A stretch of 48,538 nucleotides of DNA from Castellaniella sp. GTDB taxonomy: Bacteria > Pseudomonadota > Gammaproteobacteria > Burkholderiales > Burkholderiaceae_B. Position 1 is the stretch's first letter; each line of letters starts with the position of its first letter. Below the pieces are notes generated by a model that was given only the letters and a program-made list of their open reading frames with translations, made no database searches and had not been told where the DNA came from. Below are positions 35,201 through 43,118 of the stretch, one piece after another. A program made the position numbers and the translations under genes. Location: positions 1 to 48,538 of the forward strand of contig NZ_SCQN01000034.1 of the NCBI RefSeq assembly GCF_004321985.1, in the 5' to 3' direction.

Positions 35201-35273
35201 GCATCAGATCGCGGATGGTTCCGGCCGTCACGCGGAGCATGTGGCGAGGGTGCTGGAGCGTGCTCTGGCGTAA
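32265..35273 (+). CDS. Fused FAD-linked / iron-sulfur 2-hydroxyacid dehydrogenase (GlcD-GlcF or YdiJ type)
   Basis: A 1002-residue chain joins a VAO-type FAD domain (PFVARGAGTSQCGQ near residue 85, GGMAGNNSCGSRSIVYG near 157) and FAD-oxidase C domain (to about 545) with a GlcF-like part. Cluster ligands are Cys592, Cys598 and Cys607 in CNNNGHC...MCP, and CVGCKGCKRECP (Cys652-Cys662). CCG motifs lie at 803-805 and 933-935. Such proteins oxidise glycolate, D-lactate or D-2-hydroxyglutarate and pass electrons to quinone. A GlcG-like gene, a glyoxylate aminotransferase and glcB around it favour glycolate or another glyoxylate-yielding acid (inference). In E. coli the same functions are split among glcD, glcE and glcF. 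Confidence 0.9.
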   Translation: MDIAVPAKVIHPGAKRNELAERLARDVQGEVLFGRADRGRYSTDASIYQVDPIGVLVPRTFEDVRAAVDICNELQAPFVARGAGTSQCGQTVGQALVLDHSKYLNRVVGFDAEGMTVTVEPGIVLDQLNAWLRPHGLWFPVDVSTSAQCTLGGMAGNNSCGSRSIVYGNMVHNVLGVDVLLADGAEGHFGPLKQMTANGSRFDQIVQQLRRIAVREHDEIARTVPKVLRRVGGYNLDIFNPQSVRPYTADGRVNLAHLLVGSEGTLAITRRLTLKLSRLPEHKVLGVVNFPSLYRALDAAQHIVKLGPEAVELVDRTMIDLAHDNPAFGPVIDRALTGDPKALLLVEFTGYSRGAPLGNLDRLAELMGDLGLPGSVVRIPQMADQKALWGVRKAALNIMMSMRGDGKPVSFIEDCAVPLEHLAEYASRLTDVFKKYGTSGTWYAHASVGTLHVRPILDMRTGGAALMRSIAQEASELVREYKGAYSGEHGDGLSRTEWISWQFGPSLTKAFEEIKELFDPKGLMNPGKIVRGPKMDDTTLFRFKPSYQVLPFEPALDWSAWNVTQDPASQTVGAPGSGSDPTKGFSKAVEMCNNNGHCRKFDAGTMCPSYRVTRDERHLTRGRANTLRLALSGQLGPGAFTSEEVRESLDLCVGCKGCKRECPTGVDMAKMKVEFLYQWHKGHRMSLKDRLIASMPRWAPWAARFPMVFNLRDQVPGAAWLSEKLLGFSARRSLPRWRRDTFLSGAPRDHLEDADVVLFADTFNNYLDSENARSALKVLQAAGYRVHVARAAASDPEQDRALCCGRTYLSVGLVDQAREEARRVIRALQPFVARGVPIVGLEPSCLLSLRDEFLVMGLGEDAKALAHQSFLFEEFLAREHGARRLNLPLKALSSKRALLHGHCHQKAFDAVRPVQTVLGLIPDLEVSLIESSCCGMAGSFGYDAGHFDVSMKMAELSLLPAVRQAGPDDLIVADGTSCRHQIADGSGRHAEHVARVLERALA

Positions 35274-35298
35274 ATGCAATTGATTGACAGGAGTGAAT

Positions 35299-35712
35299 AT
35301 GAAAACGAAGCCAGTACTGGCGATGGACGATGTGCAAACAATCATTGAGGCGGCCAGCCGATATGCGGTTGAACATGACTGGAAGGTCACGATTTCGGTG
35401 GTCGATGATGGCGGCCATCTGCTGGGCCTGAAGCGGCTGGATGGTGCAGCTCCCGCGACGGCGGTGATCTCTCCGGGCAAAGCCCGGGCGTCCGCGCTAG
35501 GCCGTCGGGAGTCGAGCGGATACGAGGAGATGATCAATGGGGGGCGGTACGCCTACCTCTCCGTTCCTGGGGGCGTGATGCTGGAAGGCGGTGTGCCCAT
35601 CGTGGTGGACGGGGCGGTGGTGGGCGCGATCGGTGTCTCGGGCGTGAAATCCAGCCAGGATGTGGAGATCGGCAAGGCTGGTATCGCTGCATTCATGGCG
35701 ACACAACGCTGA
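35299..35712 (+). CDS. GlcG/HbpS family heme-binding-type protein
   Basis: This 137-residue protein of the GlcG family has VVDDGGHLLGLKRLDGA at residues 36-52 and VPGGVMLEGGVPIVVDGAVVGAIGVSG in the second half (recognised by PGGVMLEGGVPI). In E. coli, glcG is in the glycolate operon glcDEFGBA, role unsettled; homologues bind heme or corrinoids. AGGAG is five bases before the ATG at 35299. It lies 25 bases after the fused dehydrogenase gene, which repeats the E. coli gene association. Confidence 0.88.
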   Translation: MKTKPVLAMDDVQTIIEAASRYAVEHDWKVTISVVDDGGHLLGLKRLDGAAPATAVISPGKARASALGRRESSGYEEMINGGRYAYLSVPGGVMLEGGVPIVVDGAVVGAIGVSGVKSSQDVEIGKAGIAAFMATQR

Positions 35713-35771
35713 ACGGACCTTCTTGCAAAGATCTGCCCGTTTTCAATTCAATCACTCAAGGACCCTACACG

Positions 35772-36980
35772 ATGCTGCAACTGAGCACCCACCCGTCCGG
35801 GCGCCACTTCCTTCAGATTCCTGGCCCCACGAACGTCCCCGACCGGATTCTTCGCGCCATCGACCATCCGACCATCGATCACCGCGGGCCTGAGTTCGGC
35901 GCGCTGGGGCGGTCCGTCCTGGCAGGCATGAGAAAGATCTTCCGCACGGAAGGCCACGTCGTGATCTATCCGGCCTCCGGCACCGGGGCCTGGGAGGCCG
36001 CGCTGGTGAATACACTGTCTTCCGGTGACTTGGTGCTCATGGCCGAGACCGGCCACTTTGCCACGTTGTGGAAGAAGATGGCCGAGCGCCTGGGCATCCG
36101 GGTCGAATTCCTGCCGGGGGACTGGCGCCGCGCCGTGGACCCGAAGGACATCGAGGCACACCTGCGGAAGGATGCGCGGCATGAAATCAAGGCCGTGTGC
36201 GTCGTGCACAACGAGACGGCTACCGGGGTGACCAGCGACATCAAGGCGGTACGCGATGCCATCGACCGCGCGGGTCATCCCGCGCTGCTGATGGTAGACA
36301 CGATATCGTCGCTGGGCTCGATCGACTACCGCCATGATGAATGGGGCGTGGACGTCACCGTCGCCGGCTCTCAAAAGGGGCTGATGCTGCCGCCAGGCCT
36401 GTCTTTCAACGCGGTCAGCAGCAAGGCGCTCGCCGCCAGCGAAAAGAACACACTGCCGCGCTCGTTCTGGGATTGGCAGGCCATGATCACCAGTAATGAA
36501 ACGGGGTACTTTCCGTACACGCCATCCACCAACCTGCTCTATGGGCTGCATGAAGCGCTGGAAATGCTCTTCGCCGAGGGGCTGGAAACCGTCTTCGCCC
36601 GGCACAAGCGTCATGCCGAAGCCACACGGCGGGCCGTGCGCGCCTGGGGACTGGAGATTCTGTGCTCGGATCCCGAGCGTTACAGCCCTTCGCTGACCGC
36701 AGTGATGATGCCCGAAGGCCACGGAGCCGACGCCTTTCGCAAGGTGGTGCTGGAGCATTTCAACATGTCCCTGGGCCAGGGGCTGAGCAAGGTCAAGGAC
36801 AAGGTTTTCCGCATCGGGCACTTGGGTGACATCAATGACCTGACGGTGTGCGGGACACTGGCAGGTGTGGAAATGGGGCTCGAACTTGCGCATGTGCCCC
36901 ACCAGAAAGGGGGTGTTCAGGCGGCCATGGCATACCTGGCTGAGCAATCCGAGGTGCGATCCAGGCCACTACAGGAATGA
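35772..36980 (+). CDS. Serine/alanine--glyoxylate aminotransferase family (class V)
   Basis: Class V PLP aminotransferase of 402 residues. Key features are the N-terminal FLQIPGPTNVPDRILRAI, HRGPEFGALGRSV, the SGTGAWEAAL cofactor loop, the Asp in LLMVDTISSLGSID and Lys202 in VAGSQKGLMLPPGL. This pattern is that of serine-glyoxylate aminotransferases of serine-cycle and photorespiratory type. It would convert glyoxylate to glycine, a second outlet besides malate synthase G. AAGGA at 35758-35762 lies nine bases before the ATG. Confidence 0.9.
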   Translation: MLQLSTHPSGRHFLQIPGPTNVPDRILRAIDHPTIDHRGPEFGALGRSVLAGMRKIFRTEGHVVIYPASGTGAWEAALVNTLSSGDLVLMAETGHFATLWKKMAERLGIRVEFLPGDWRRAVDPKDIEAHLRKDARHEIKAVCVVHNETATGVTSDIKAVRDAIDRAGHPALLMVDTISSLGSIDYRHDEWGVDVTVAGSQKGLMLPPGLSFNAVSSKALAASEKNTLPRSFWDWQAMITSNETGYFPYTPSTNLLYGLHEALEMLFAEGLETVFARHKRHAEATRRAVRAWGLEILCSDPERYSPSLTAVMMPEGHGADAFRKVVLEHFNMSLGQGLSKVKDKVFRIGHLGDINDLTVCGTLAGVEMGLELAHVPHQKGGVQAAMAYLAEQSEVRSRPLQE

Positions 36981-37054
36981 GAAGTGGTGCCGCGTGGAGG
37001 CGCGGCGCCGACGTCCCCGCAGTTCACAGGTGGTTCAATCTACAGGAGACAACG

Positions 37055-38074
37055 ATGAAATTCCATCAAAACGGATTCAGGAAGATGGCGCTGGCGGCGG
37101 TTCCGCTGGCCATGGCGGTTGGTTTGGCGACGCCCGCTGCGGCTGCAGGCTGGGAGCCCACGCGCAACGTCGAGGTGATCGTCCCGGCAGGAGCGGGCGG
37201 GGCTTCGGACCAGATGGCGCGCATGATTCAGCACATCGTGCTGGAGCACAAGCTGATGAAACCCTCGATGCTGGTTGTCAACGAGGGCGGCGCGAGCGGT
37301 GCGGAAGGGATCATGGATACGAAGGCATCCAAAGGCGATCCCTACAAGCTGATGGTGGCCTTCTCAGCCATTTATACCTTGCCGATAGCCGTCAAGCTTC
37401 CCTTCAACTGGCGCGATCTCAACCCGGTTGCGATGATTGCTCAGGACGAGTTCCTCCTCTGGGTCAATTCGGCCACGCCCTACAAGACGGCGAAGGAATA
37501 TCTGGACGCTGTGAAGGCGGCACCTTCCGGCAAGTTCAAGATGGGCGGCACGGGCGCCAAGCGTGAAGACCAGATCGTCACCGAGGCGTTGGACAAGGCC
37601 GCTGGTGTCCGCTTCACGTATGTGCCATACAAGAGCGGCGGGGAAGCCGCGACCCAACTGGTGGGCAAGCACATCGATTCCAACGTCAACAACCCCAGCG
37701 AAAACATCGCCCAGTGGCGCGGTGGGGCGCTCAGGCCGCTTTGCGTGTTCTCGGAGCATCGCATGGTCTACAACGACGTCGTCACCAACGGCATTTCCTG
37801 GCATGACATCCCGACCTGCAAGGAAGCGGGCTACGACGTTCAGTACCAGATGCTGCGCGCATTCTTCCTGCCTCCGGACACGACCAAGGAACAGGCCGAT
37901 TTCTACGCCAACATGCTGAAGAAGGTGGTCGAGACGCCCGAATGGAAGGCTTATGTGACCAAGCAGGCGCTCCACTCGGACTATCGGACCGGCAAGGCGT
38001 TCACGGACTTCCTGACCCAGGACGAGGCCTATCACAAGAAGGTCATGGAAGAAGCTGGTCTCGCGGCCAAATAG
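37055..38074 (+). CDS. tctC: Tripartite tricarboxylate transporter substrate-binding protein (Bug/TctC)
   Basis: Periplasmic receptor of 339 residues with a Sec signal (about 31 residues, ending PAAAA). The Bug-fold pattern is VEVIVPAGAGGASDQMARMI after the signal and GGTGAKREDQIVTEAL in the middle (seen as the conserved MGGTGAKREDQ). It captures a carboxylate for the TctA/TctB proteins encoded next. AGGAG lies six bases before the ATG at 37055. Alcaligenaceae carry many such receptors. Ligand unknown; the operon suggests a hydroxy- or unsaturated carboxylate. Confidence 0.92.
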   Translation: MKFHQNGFRKMALAAVPLAMAVGLATPAAAAGWEPTRNVEVIVPAGAGGASDQMARMIQHIVLEHKLMKPSMLVVNEGGASGAEGIMDTKASKGDPYKLMVAFSAIYTLPIAVKLPFNWRDLNPVAMIAQDEFLLWVNSATPYKTAKEYLDAVKAAPSGKFKMGGTGAKREDQIVTEALDKAAGVRFTYVPYKSGGEAATQLVGKHIDSNVNNPSENIAQWRGGALRPLCVFSEHRMVYNDVVTNGISWHDIPTCKEAGYDVQYQMLRAFFLPPDTTKEQADFYANMLKKVVETPEWKAYVTKQALHSDYRTGKAFTDFLTQDEAYHKKVMEEAGLAAK

Positions 38075-38107
38075 CGATCCATCACCCGGAACCTACAGGA
38101 GACACGA

Positions 38108-38617
38108 ATGGATCCGACACCTGTTGAACGAAGCGGGAAGGGGCTGACCTACAGCGGTGTCGGAGCCATCACCGCTGTTGTGATCTTCTTCCTCGGTGTA
38201 GTCATGATGGCCGATAACTCGCGCATCGGTGCCGGCTGGGGCACCGGCGGGCCCCAGCCCGGCTATTTCCCGTTTCATATCGGCGCAATCCTTTGTATCG
38301 CGGCGGCTGTCGTCTGCTTTCAGGCGCTCTTTGGCAAAGGCCGGAATCTCAAGGTCTTCGTCACATGGGATCAGCTCAGGCGCGTGCTGATCGTGCTGAT
38401 ACCGACGGTGGCTTATGTCTTTCTGATTCAGTACGTCGGCATCTATGTGGCATCGGCCATCTTCATTGGTGGGTTCATGCGTGCCCTGGGCAAAACCAGT
38501 TGGCTGCAGACCATCGCGGTCAGCATTGGCGTGAACGTGGTGCTGTTCTGGATGTTCGAGATTCAATTCATGGTGCCCCTGCCAAAAGGGCCACTTGAAG
38601 CCTTCTTCGGCTACTGA
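38108..38617 (+). CDS. tctB: Tripartite tricarboxylate transporter small membrane subunit (TctB)
   Basis: Small membrane protein of 169 residues with four hydrophobic segments and the TctB-type loop GTGGPQPGYFPFHIGAIL near residues 44-61. It forms the membrane part of the importer with TctA. It lies 33 bases after tctC and 21 before tctA. Confidence 0.92.
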   Translation: MDPTPVERSGKGLTYSGVGAITAVVIFFLGVVMMADNSRIGAGWGTGGPQPGYFPFHIGAILCIAAAVVCFQALFGKGRNLKVFVTWDQLRRVLIVLIPTVAYVFLIQYVGIYVASAIFIGGFMRALGKTSWLQTIAVSIGVNVVLFWMFEIQFMVPLPKGPLEAFFGY

Positions 38618-38638
38618 GACGAGCAGGAGTCACATTTC

Positions 38639-40162
38639 ATGGAAAACATAGAAGCCCTGTTCCACGGCTTTTCCATCCTGATGACTTGGTACAACGTCGG
38701 GATGATGATCATCGGCCTGGTGCTGGGTGTGATCATCGGTGTTCTGCCCGGGCTGGGGGGGCCAAACGGTGTGGCGATTTTGCTGCCGCTGACGTTCGGC
38801 ATGTCTCCCACCTCGGCGATCATCATGCTGTCCTGCATCTACTGGGGATCACTGTTCGCGGGTGCCATTACCTCCATTCTGTTCAATATCCCGGGCGAGC
38901 CTTCGTCGGTGGCGACCACCTTCGACGGCTATCCGCTGGCGCAGCAGGGCAGGGCCGGCGAGGCTTTGACGACGTCCTTCACGGGTTCGTTCATCGGTGC
39001 GTTGGTCGGCGTGTTGCTGATTACCTTCCTGGCGCCGTTGGTGTCCAGGTTCGCCTTGAGATTCGGGCCTGCCGAGTTCTTTGCCGTCTTTTTCCTGACG
39101 TTCTGCAGCTTTGTGGGGACGGACAGGAAGGCGCCGTTCAAGACCATCATCTCCATGATGCTGGGGTTCGGCCTGTCGGAGATCGGGATGGACACGGTGA
39201 GCGGCCAGCTTCGCATGACTTTTGGCATGCCGGGCCTGCTGCGGGGCATCGATTTCCTGGTGGTGGTGATCGGCCTGTTCGGCATTGGCGAGATCCTGGT
39301 CAGCATGGAAGAGGGGCTGGCCTTCGAGGGGAAGACCGGGAAGATCAATCTCAAGGTCGTCCTGCAAACCTGGAAGAAATTGCCACGCTACTGGGCGACC
39401 ATCATCCGCAGCACGCTGATCGGCTGCTGGATGGGAGTGACGCCGGGGGGTGCCACGGCGGCGTCCTTCATGGGATACGGAATTGCGCAACGCTTCTCGC
39501 CACGCCGGGACAGGTTCGGTACGGGCGAACTCGAGGGCGTCATTGCGCCTGAGACGGCGGCGCATGGCGCGGGTACGTCGGCCCTGCTGCCCATGCTGGC
39601 GCTCGGGATCCCGGGCTCGGCGACGGCAGCCGTGCTGTTGGGCGGGTTGATGATCTGGGGGCTGGATCCTGGCCCCATGCTGTTCACCGAGCACAAGGAC
39701 TTCGTCTGGGGGCTGATTGCCAGCATGTATCTGGGCAATATCGTCGGATTGATCCTGGTGATGTCCACCGTGCCGTTCTTTGCCGCGGTCCTTCGGATTC
39801 GGTTCGCCATCATCGCCCCCATCATCATCGTGCTGTGCGCGATTGGCGCTTACACCGTACACAATGCGCTGCTGGATGTGTGGTACATGGCGCTCTTCGG
39901 TGTGGTCGGCTATGTCCTGAAGAAGCTGGATTACCCATTGGCGCCGCTGGTGCTGGCATTGGTGCTGGGTGACCGGATGGAAGACGCCTTCCGGCAGGCC
40001 ATGCTGGGGCCCAACACCGGGTTGCACGTTTTCTGGTCCAACGGGCTGGTGGCGACCATCACCGGACTCGCCGTCCTGCTGTTGATCTGGCCGCTGGTGC
40101 TGTTCGTATGGCGCCTGCTGCGCCGGGGCGTGTCCCATCAAGCCGTAGAGAGCAGGTCGTGA
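38639..40162 (+). CDS. tctA: Tripartite tricarboxylate transporter large membrane subunit (TctA)
   Basis: This 507-residue protein has about twelve membrane segments. The paired family motifs are GVLPGLGGPNGVAILLPLTF from residue 34 and GVTPGGATAASFMGYG from residue 266, one in each half. It is the ion-driven channel of the carboxylate importer. Gene order tctC-B-A is standard, and short gaps on both sides place it inside the 32265-42217 operon. Confidence 0.94.
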   Translation: MENIEALFHGFSILMTWYNVGMMIIGLVLGVIIGVLPGLGGPNGVAILLPLTFGMSPTSAIIMLSCIYWGSLFAGAITSILFNIPGEPSSVATTFDGYPLAQQGRAGEALTTSFTGSFIGALVGVLLITFLAPLVSRFALRFGPAEFFAVFFLTFCSFVGTDRKAPFKTIISMMLGFGLSEIGMDTVSGQLRMTFGMPGLLRGIDFLVVVIGLFGIGEILVSMEEGLAFEGKTGKINLKVVLQTWKKLPRYWATIIRSTLIGCWMGVTPGGATAASFMGYGIAQRFSPRRDRFGTGELEGVIAPETAAHGAGTSALLPMLALGIPGSATAAVLLGGLMIWGLDPGPMLFTEHKDFVWGLIASMYLGNIVGLILVMSTVPFFAAVLRIRFAIIAPIIIVLCAIGAYTVHNALLDVWYMALFGVVGYVLKKLDYPLAPLVLALVLGDRMEDAFRQAMLGPNTGLHVFWSNGLVATITGLAVLLLIWPLVLFVWRLLRRGVSHQAVESRS

Positions 40163-40201
40163 TCATGACCCTGGAACCCATGGACATTGGAGGCCGGTCG
40201 A

Positions 40202-40981
40202 ATGCCTGAATTCGTGATGCTGGAACGTGACGCAGGGGTGGCCACTGTCACGCTGAACCGGCCGGAGAAGCTCAATGCGCTGACCAAGCCTCTGTGGCGC
40301 GAGCTGGGAGAGGCCATGCGCCAGCTATCGGACGATGATTCGGTCCGTTGCGTGGTGGTTCGGGGTGCCGGTGAAAAGTCCTTTTCGCCGGGCAACGACA
40401 TTTCTGAGTTCCGGACGGAACGGGCCAACAAGGCCCAGGCCATTCGCTATGGGCAGGTGATGCGCGACACGCTCCAGGCGCTGGAGCAATGCCGGCATCC
40501 TGTGGTGGCTCAGATCCATGGTATCTGCGTCGGGGGCGGGCTGGAGATCGCGTCTTTGTGCGATCTTCGGATCTGCGGTGAGTCCAGCCGCTTCGGGGTG
40601 CCGATCAAGAATTTGGGGCTGGTCATGTCCTACCACGAGCTCGCGCCCCTGGTCGCTCTGGTGGGGCCCGGTATTGCGCGGGAGATCCTGCTGGAAGGCC
40701 GGGTCTTCGGTGCGCAGGAGGCCCTGGCCAAGGGCCTGGTCACGCGGGTGGTACCCGACGATCAGGTGGCCGAGGAAGTCCGTGCGACGGTGCAGCGCAT
40801 CGTGGAGGGTGCTCCGCTGGCGGCACGCTGGCACAAGGCATTCATTCGGCGCATCCAGGAGCCTGAGCCGATTTCCGATGCGGAGCACGAGACCTGTTTC
40901 GATTGCTTCGATACCGAAGATTTCCGCGAGGGCTATGACGCCTTCCTGGCCAAGCGCAAGCCGGCCTTCCGTGCACTTTGA
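40202..40981 (+). CDS. Crotonase-fold protein lacking the second catalytic Glu
   Basis: Enoyl-CoA hydratase/isomerase family, 259 residues. Oxyanion-hole segments are FSPGNDI (61-67) and ICVGGGLE (108-115). Glu115 is present, but the second hydratase Glu is replaced: FGVPIKN has Ile135 where hydratases have FGxPE. It is therefore unlikely to be a simple hydratase; isomerase, hydrolase, lyase or decarboxylase activity on a CoA ester is possible. GGAGG precedes the ATG by eight bases. The CoA-transferase gene follows 12 bases later. Confidence 0.87.
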   Translation: MPEFVMLERDAGVATVTLNRPEKLNALTKPLWRELGEAMRQLSDDDSVRCVVVRGAGEKSFSPGNDISEFRTERANKAQAIRYGQVMRDTLQALEQCRHPVVAQIHGICVGGGLEIASLCDLRICGESSRFGVPIKNLGLVMSYHELAPLVALVGPGIAREILLEGRVFGAQEALAKGLVTRVVPDDQVAEEVRATVQRIVEGAPLAARWHKAFIRRIQEPEPISDAEHETCFDCFDTEDFREGYDAFLAKRKPAFRAL

Positions 40982-40993
40982 GGGAATGAGCCA

Positions 40994-42217
40994 ATGAGCA
41001 CGACTAGCAGGCATCCGGGACCGCTTGCGGGCATGCGGGTCCTGGAGCTTTCCCAGATCATGGCGGGCCCCACGTGCGGCATGATGCTGGCCGACATGGG
41101 GGCCGATGTCATCAAGATTGAGAAACTGCCGGGCGGCGACGATTCGCGCGGCTACCGCGAGCCCGCCGTCAATGGCGTCTCGGCGCCCTTCATGATCCTG
41201 AACCGGAACAAGCGCGGGATGGCCATCAACCTGAAGGATCCCGAGGGCAAGGAAATCCTGCTGCGCATGGTCCGGGATGCCGATGTGCTGACCGAAAATT
41301 ACCGGCTGGGCACCATGGAAAAGCTGGGACTGGAATATGACGTGCTACACGCGATCAACCCAGGGCTCATCTATTGCGCCGTCTCGGGGTATGGCCGGAC
41401 GGGCCCCTATCGCGCCAAGGCCGGTTTCGACCTGATCGCTCAGGGCTTTTCGGGGCTCATGTCCGTGACTGGTGAGCCTGGGCGCCCGCCAGTCAAGACG
41501 GGCAATTCGGTGGCCGACATCAACGCGGGCCTTTTGTCGGTCTCCGGGATCCTGGCGGCTTACGCCCACAAGCTGAAGACCGGCCAGGGACAGGTCGTGG
41601 ACACCTCCCTGATGGAGGCGGCCATGCAGCAGACGTACTGGCAGGCGGCGAGCTATTTTGCGACGGGCGAGTCCCCTGGACCCACCGGGTCGGCCCATTT
41701 GCTGACGGCGCCCTATCAGGCATTTCCCACGCGTGATGGCTGGGTCAACATCGGTGGTGCCAACCAGGGGAACTGGCAGCGGATCGCCGAGGTTCTGGGA
41801 CATCCAGAATGGCGCAGCGACCCCCGGTTCGAGACCAATTCCAGGCGCATGGAGAACATCCAGGACCTGTGCGCAGTCATGAGCGACGTGCTGAAGATGC
41901 AAGATACGGCCTTCTGGGTGGAAGCGTTTGACGCCGCAGGGGTGCCCGCAGGTCCGGTGAACACGATCGGCCAGGCACTGAGCCATCCGCAGGCCCTCGC
42001 GCGCGGCATGGTGATCGAGCTGGAGCACCCGCAGGCGGGGCACACGCAGGCGCTGGGGTGTCCGATCCATTTTTCCCTGACTCCCACGCGGGTCGACCGT
42101 CCGGCGCCGGTGCTGGGTCAGCACACACGTGAACTGCTCCTGGAGTATGGCTATGACGAGGGGCAGATTGCACACTTCGTTGCCGCTGGTGTGGTTGTCG
42201 ATGCATCGGAGGTTTGA
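40994..42217 (+). CDS. CaiB/BaiF (family III) CoA-transferase, second copy
   Basis: This 407-residue family III CoA-transferase has MRVLELSQIMAGPTCGMMLA near residue 15, NKRGMAINLKDPEGK near 72 and catalytic Asp146 in GFDLIAQGFSG. It activates a carboxylate, probably one imported by TctCBA, for the crotonase-like protein just upstream. It seems to end the long operon that starts at 32265. It is clearly diverged from the copy at 21072, so the two are not a recent duplication. Confidence 0.91.
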   Translation: MSTTSRHPGPLAGMRVLELSQIMAGPTCGMMLADMGADVIKIEKLPGGDDSRGYREPAVNGVSAPFMILNRNKRGMAINLKDPEGKEILLRMVRDADVLTENYRLGTMEKLGLEYDVLHAINPGLIYCAVSGYGRTGPYRAKAGFDLIAQGFSGLMSVTGEPGRPPVKTGNSVADINAGLLSVSGILAAYAHKLKTGQGQVVDTSLMEAAMQQTYWQAASYFATGESPGPTGSAHLLTAPYQAFPTRDGWVNIGGANQGNWQRIAEVLGHPEWRSDPRFETNSRRMENIQDLCAVMSDVLKMQDTAFWVEAFDAAGVPAGPVNTIGQALSHPQALARGMVIELEHPQAGHTQALGCPIHFSLTPTRVDRPAPVLGQHTRELLLEYGYDEGQIAHFVAAGVVVDASEV

Positions 42218-42269
42218 ATGGCTCCGGTTCTGGACATGATGCGGAACGTTCCTCAGAGGCCGATCTGAA

Positions 42270-42971
42270 ATGGCTTTGGATACACCGGCTTTCTGGCTGG
42301 GTTTGCTGGAGGTCATTTGGGTCAATATTCTGCTCTCGGGCGACAACGCCGTCGTGATCGCGCTCGCGGCCCGTTCGTTGCCGGAGTCCCGGCAGGTCCC
42401 GGCGATTGCCCTGGGGGCGGGGGCTGCTGTGGTGCTGCGTGTCGTGCTCACGCTGGTGGCGGCCGAGCTGTTGCTGTTGCCCTGGTTGAAGGTGGTGGGC
42501 GGGTTCCTGCTGCTTTATATCGGGATTTCGCTGGTGCTGCCCGACAAGAACGGTGGTGAATCGATCCGGCAGCAGAACAGCATGCTGGCCGCGATCCGGA
42601 CCATCATCGTTGCCGATCTGGTGATGAGCCTCGACAACGTCGTGGCCGTTGCTGCGGCGGCCAACGGCAGTCTCGTGCTGCTGATTCTGGGGCTTGGAAT
42701 CAGCATTCCCTTGGTGGTATTCGGCAGCGCGTTGCTCTTGAAGGTGACGGAGCGTTTTCCGTTCATTGTCTGGGTGGGCGGCGCTCTGATCGGCTATATC
42801 GCAGGCGAGATGCTGGTGTCCGACCCTGGCCTTCATGACTGGGTTGCGGCTGTGCTGAGGGCATTGAGCGTGTCGCAAGAGGCGTTGATCGCAGCCGCCG
42901 GCGGGCTGGGTGCCGTCATCGTCCTGGCGACGGGGAAGCTGATGGGGCGCGGCGCCGAATCAGACTGCTGA
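42270..42971 (+). CDS. TerC family integral membrane protein (YjbE/YkoY type)
   Basis: This 233-residue protein has about seven hydrophobic segments and the two TerC motifs SGDNAVVIALA (Asp25) and MSLDNVVAVAA (Asp122). Members of this family are linked to manganese or calcium export and are often under manganese (yybP-ykoY) riboswitch control. Only 52 bases precede the start and I see no riboswitch there. It may be transcribed from the operon upstream. Its link to the glyoxylate genes is unclear. Confidence 0.9.
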   Translation: MALDTPAFWLGLLEVIWVNILLSGDNAVVIALAARSLPESRQVPAIALGAGAAVVLRVVLTLVAAELLLLPWLKVVGGFLLLYIGISLVLPDKNGGESIRQQNSMLAAIRTIIVADLVMSLDNVVAVAAAANGSLVLLILGLGISIPLVVFGSALLLKVTERFPFIVWVGGALIGYIAGEMLVSDPGLHDWVAAVLRALSVSQEALIAAAGGLGAVIVLATGKLMGRGAESDC

Positions 42972-43118
42972 TTCCCCGGCTCCTCCATGAACTCCCAGCG
43001 TGTGAAATTGCCCATCCGTTCGAACAGAAGTCGCGGGCGCATCGGGCGGACGGCTGAGTTCCATCAACCCGAGCTCCGGTGAGGATCCGGGGGTCGGAGT
43101 TTTTCCAGGGAGGAGTGT

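Noticed and set aside
42218-42269. Manganese riboswitch (yybP-ykoY) before the TerC-type gene
   Set aside because: Such riboswitches are expected for this family, but the gap is only 52 bases and has no matching structure.
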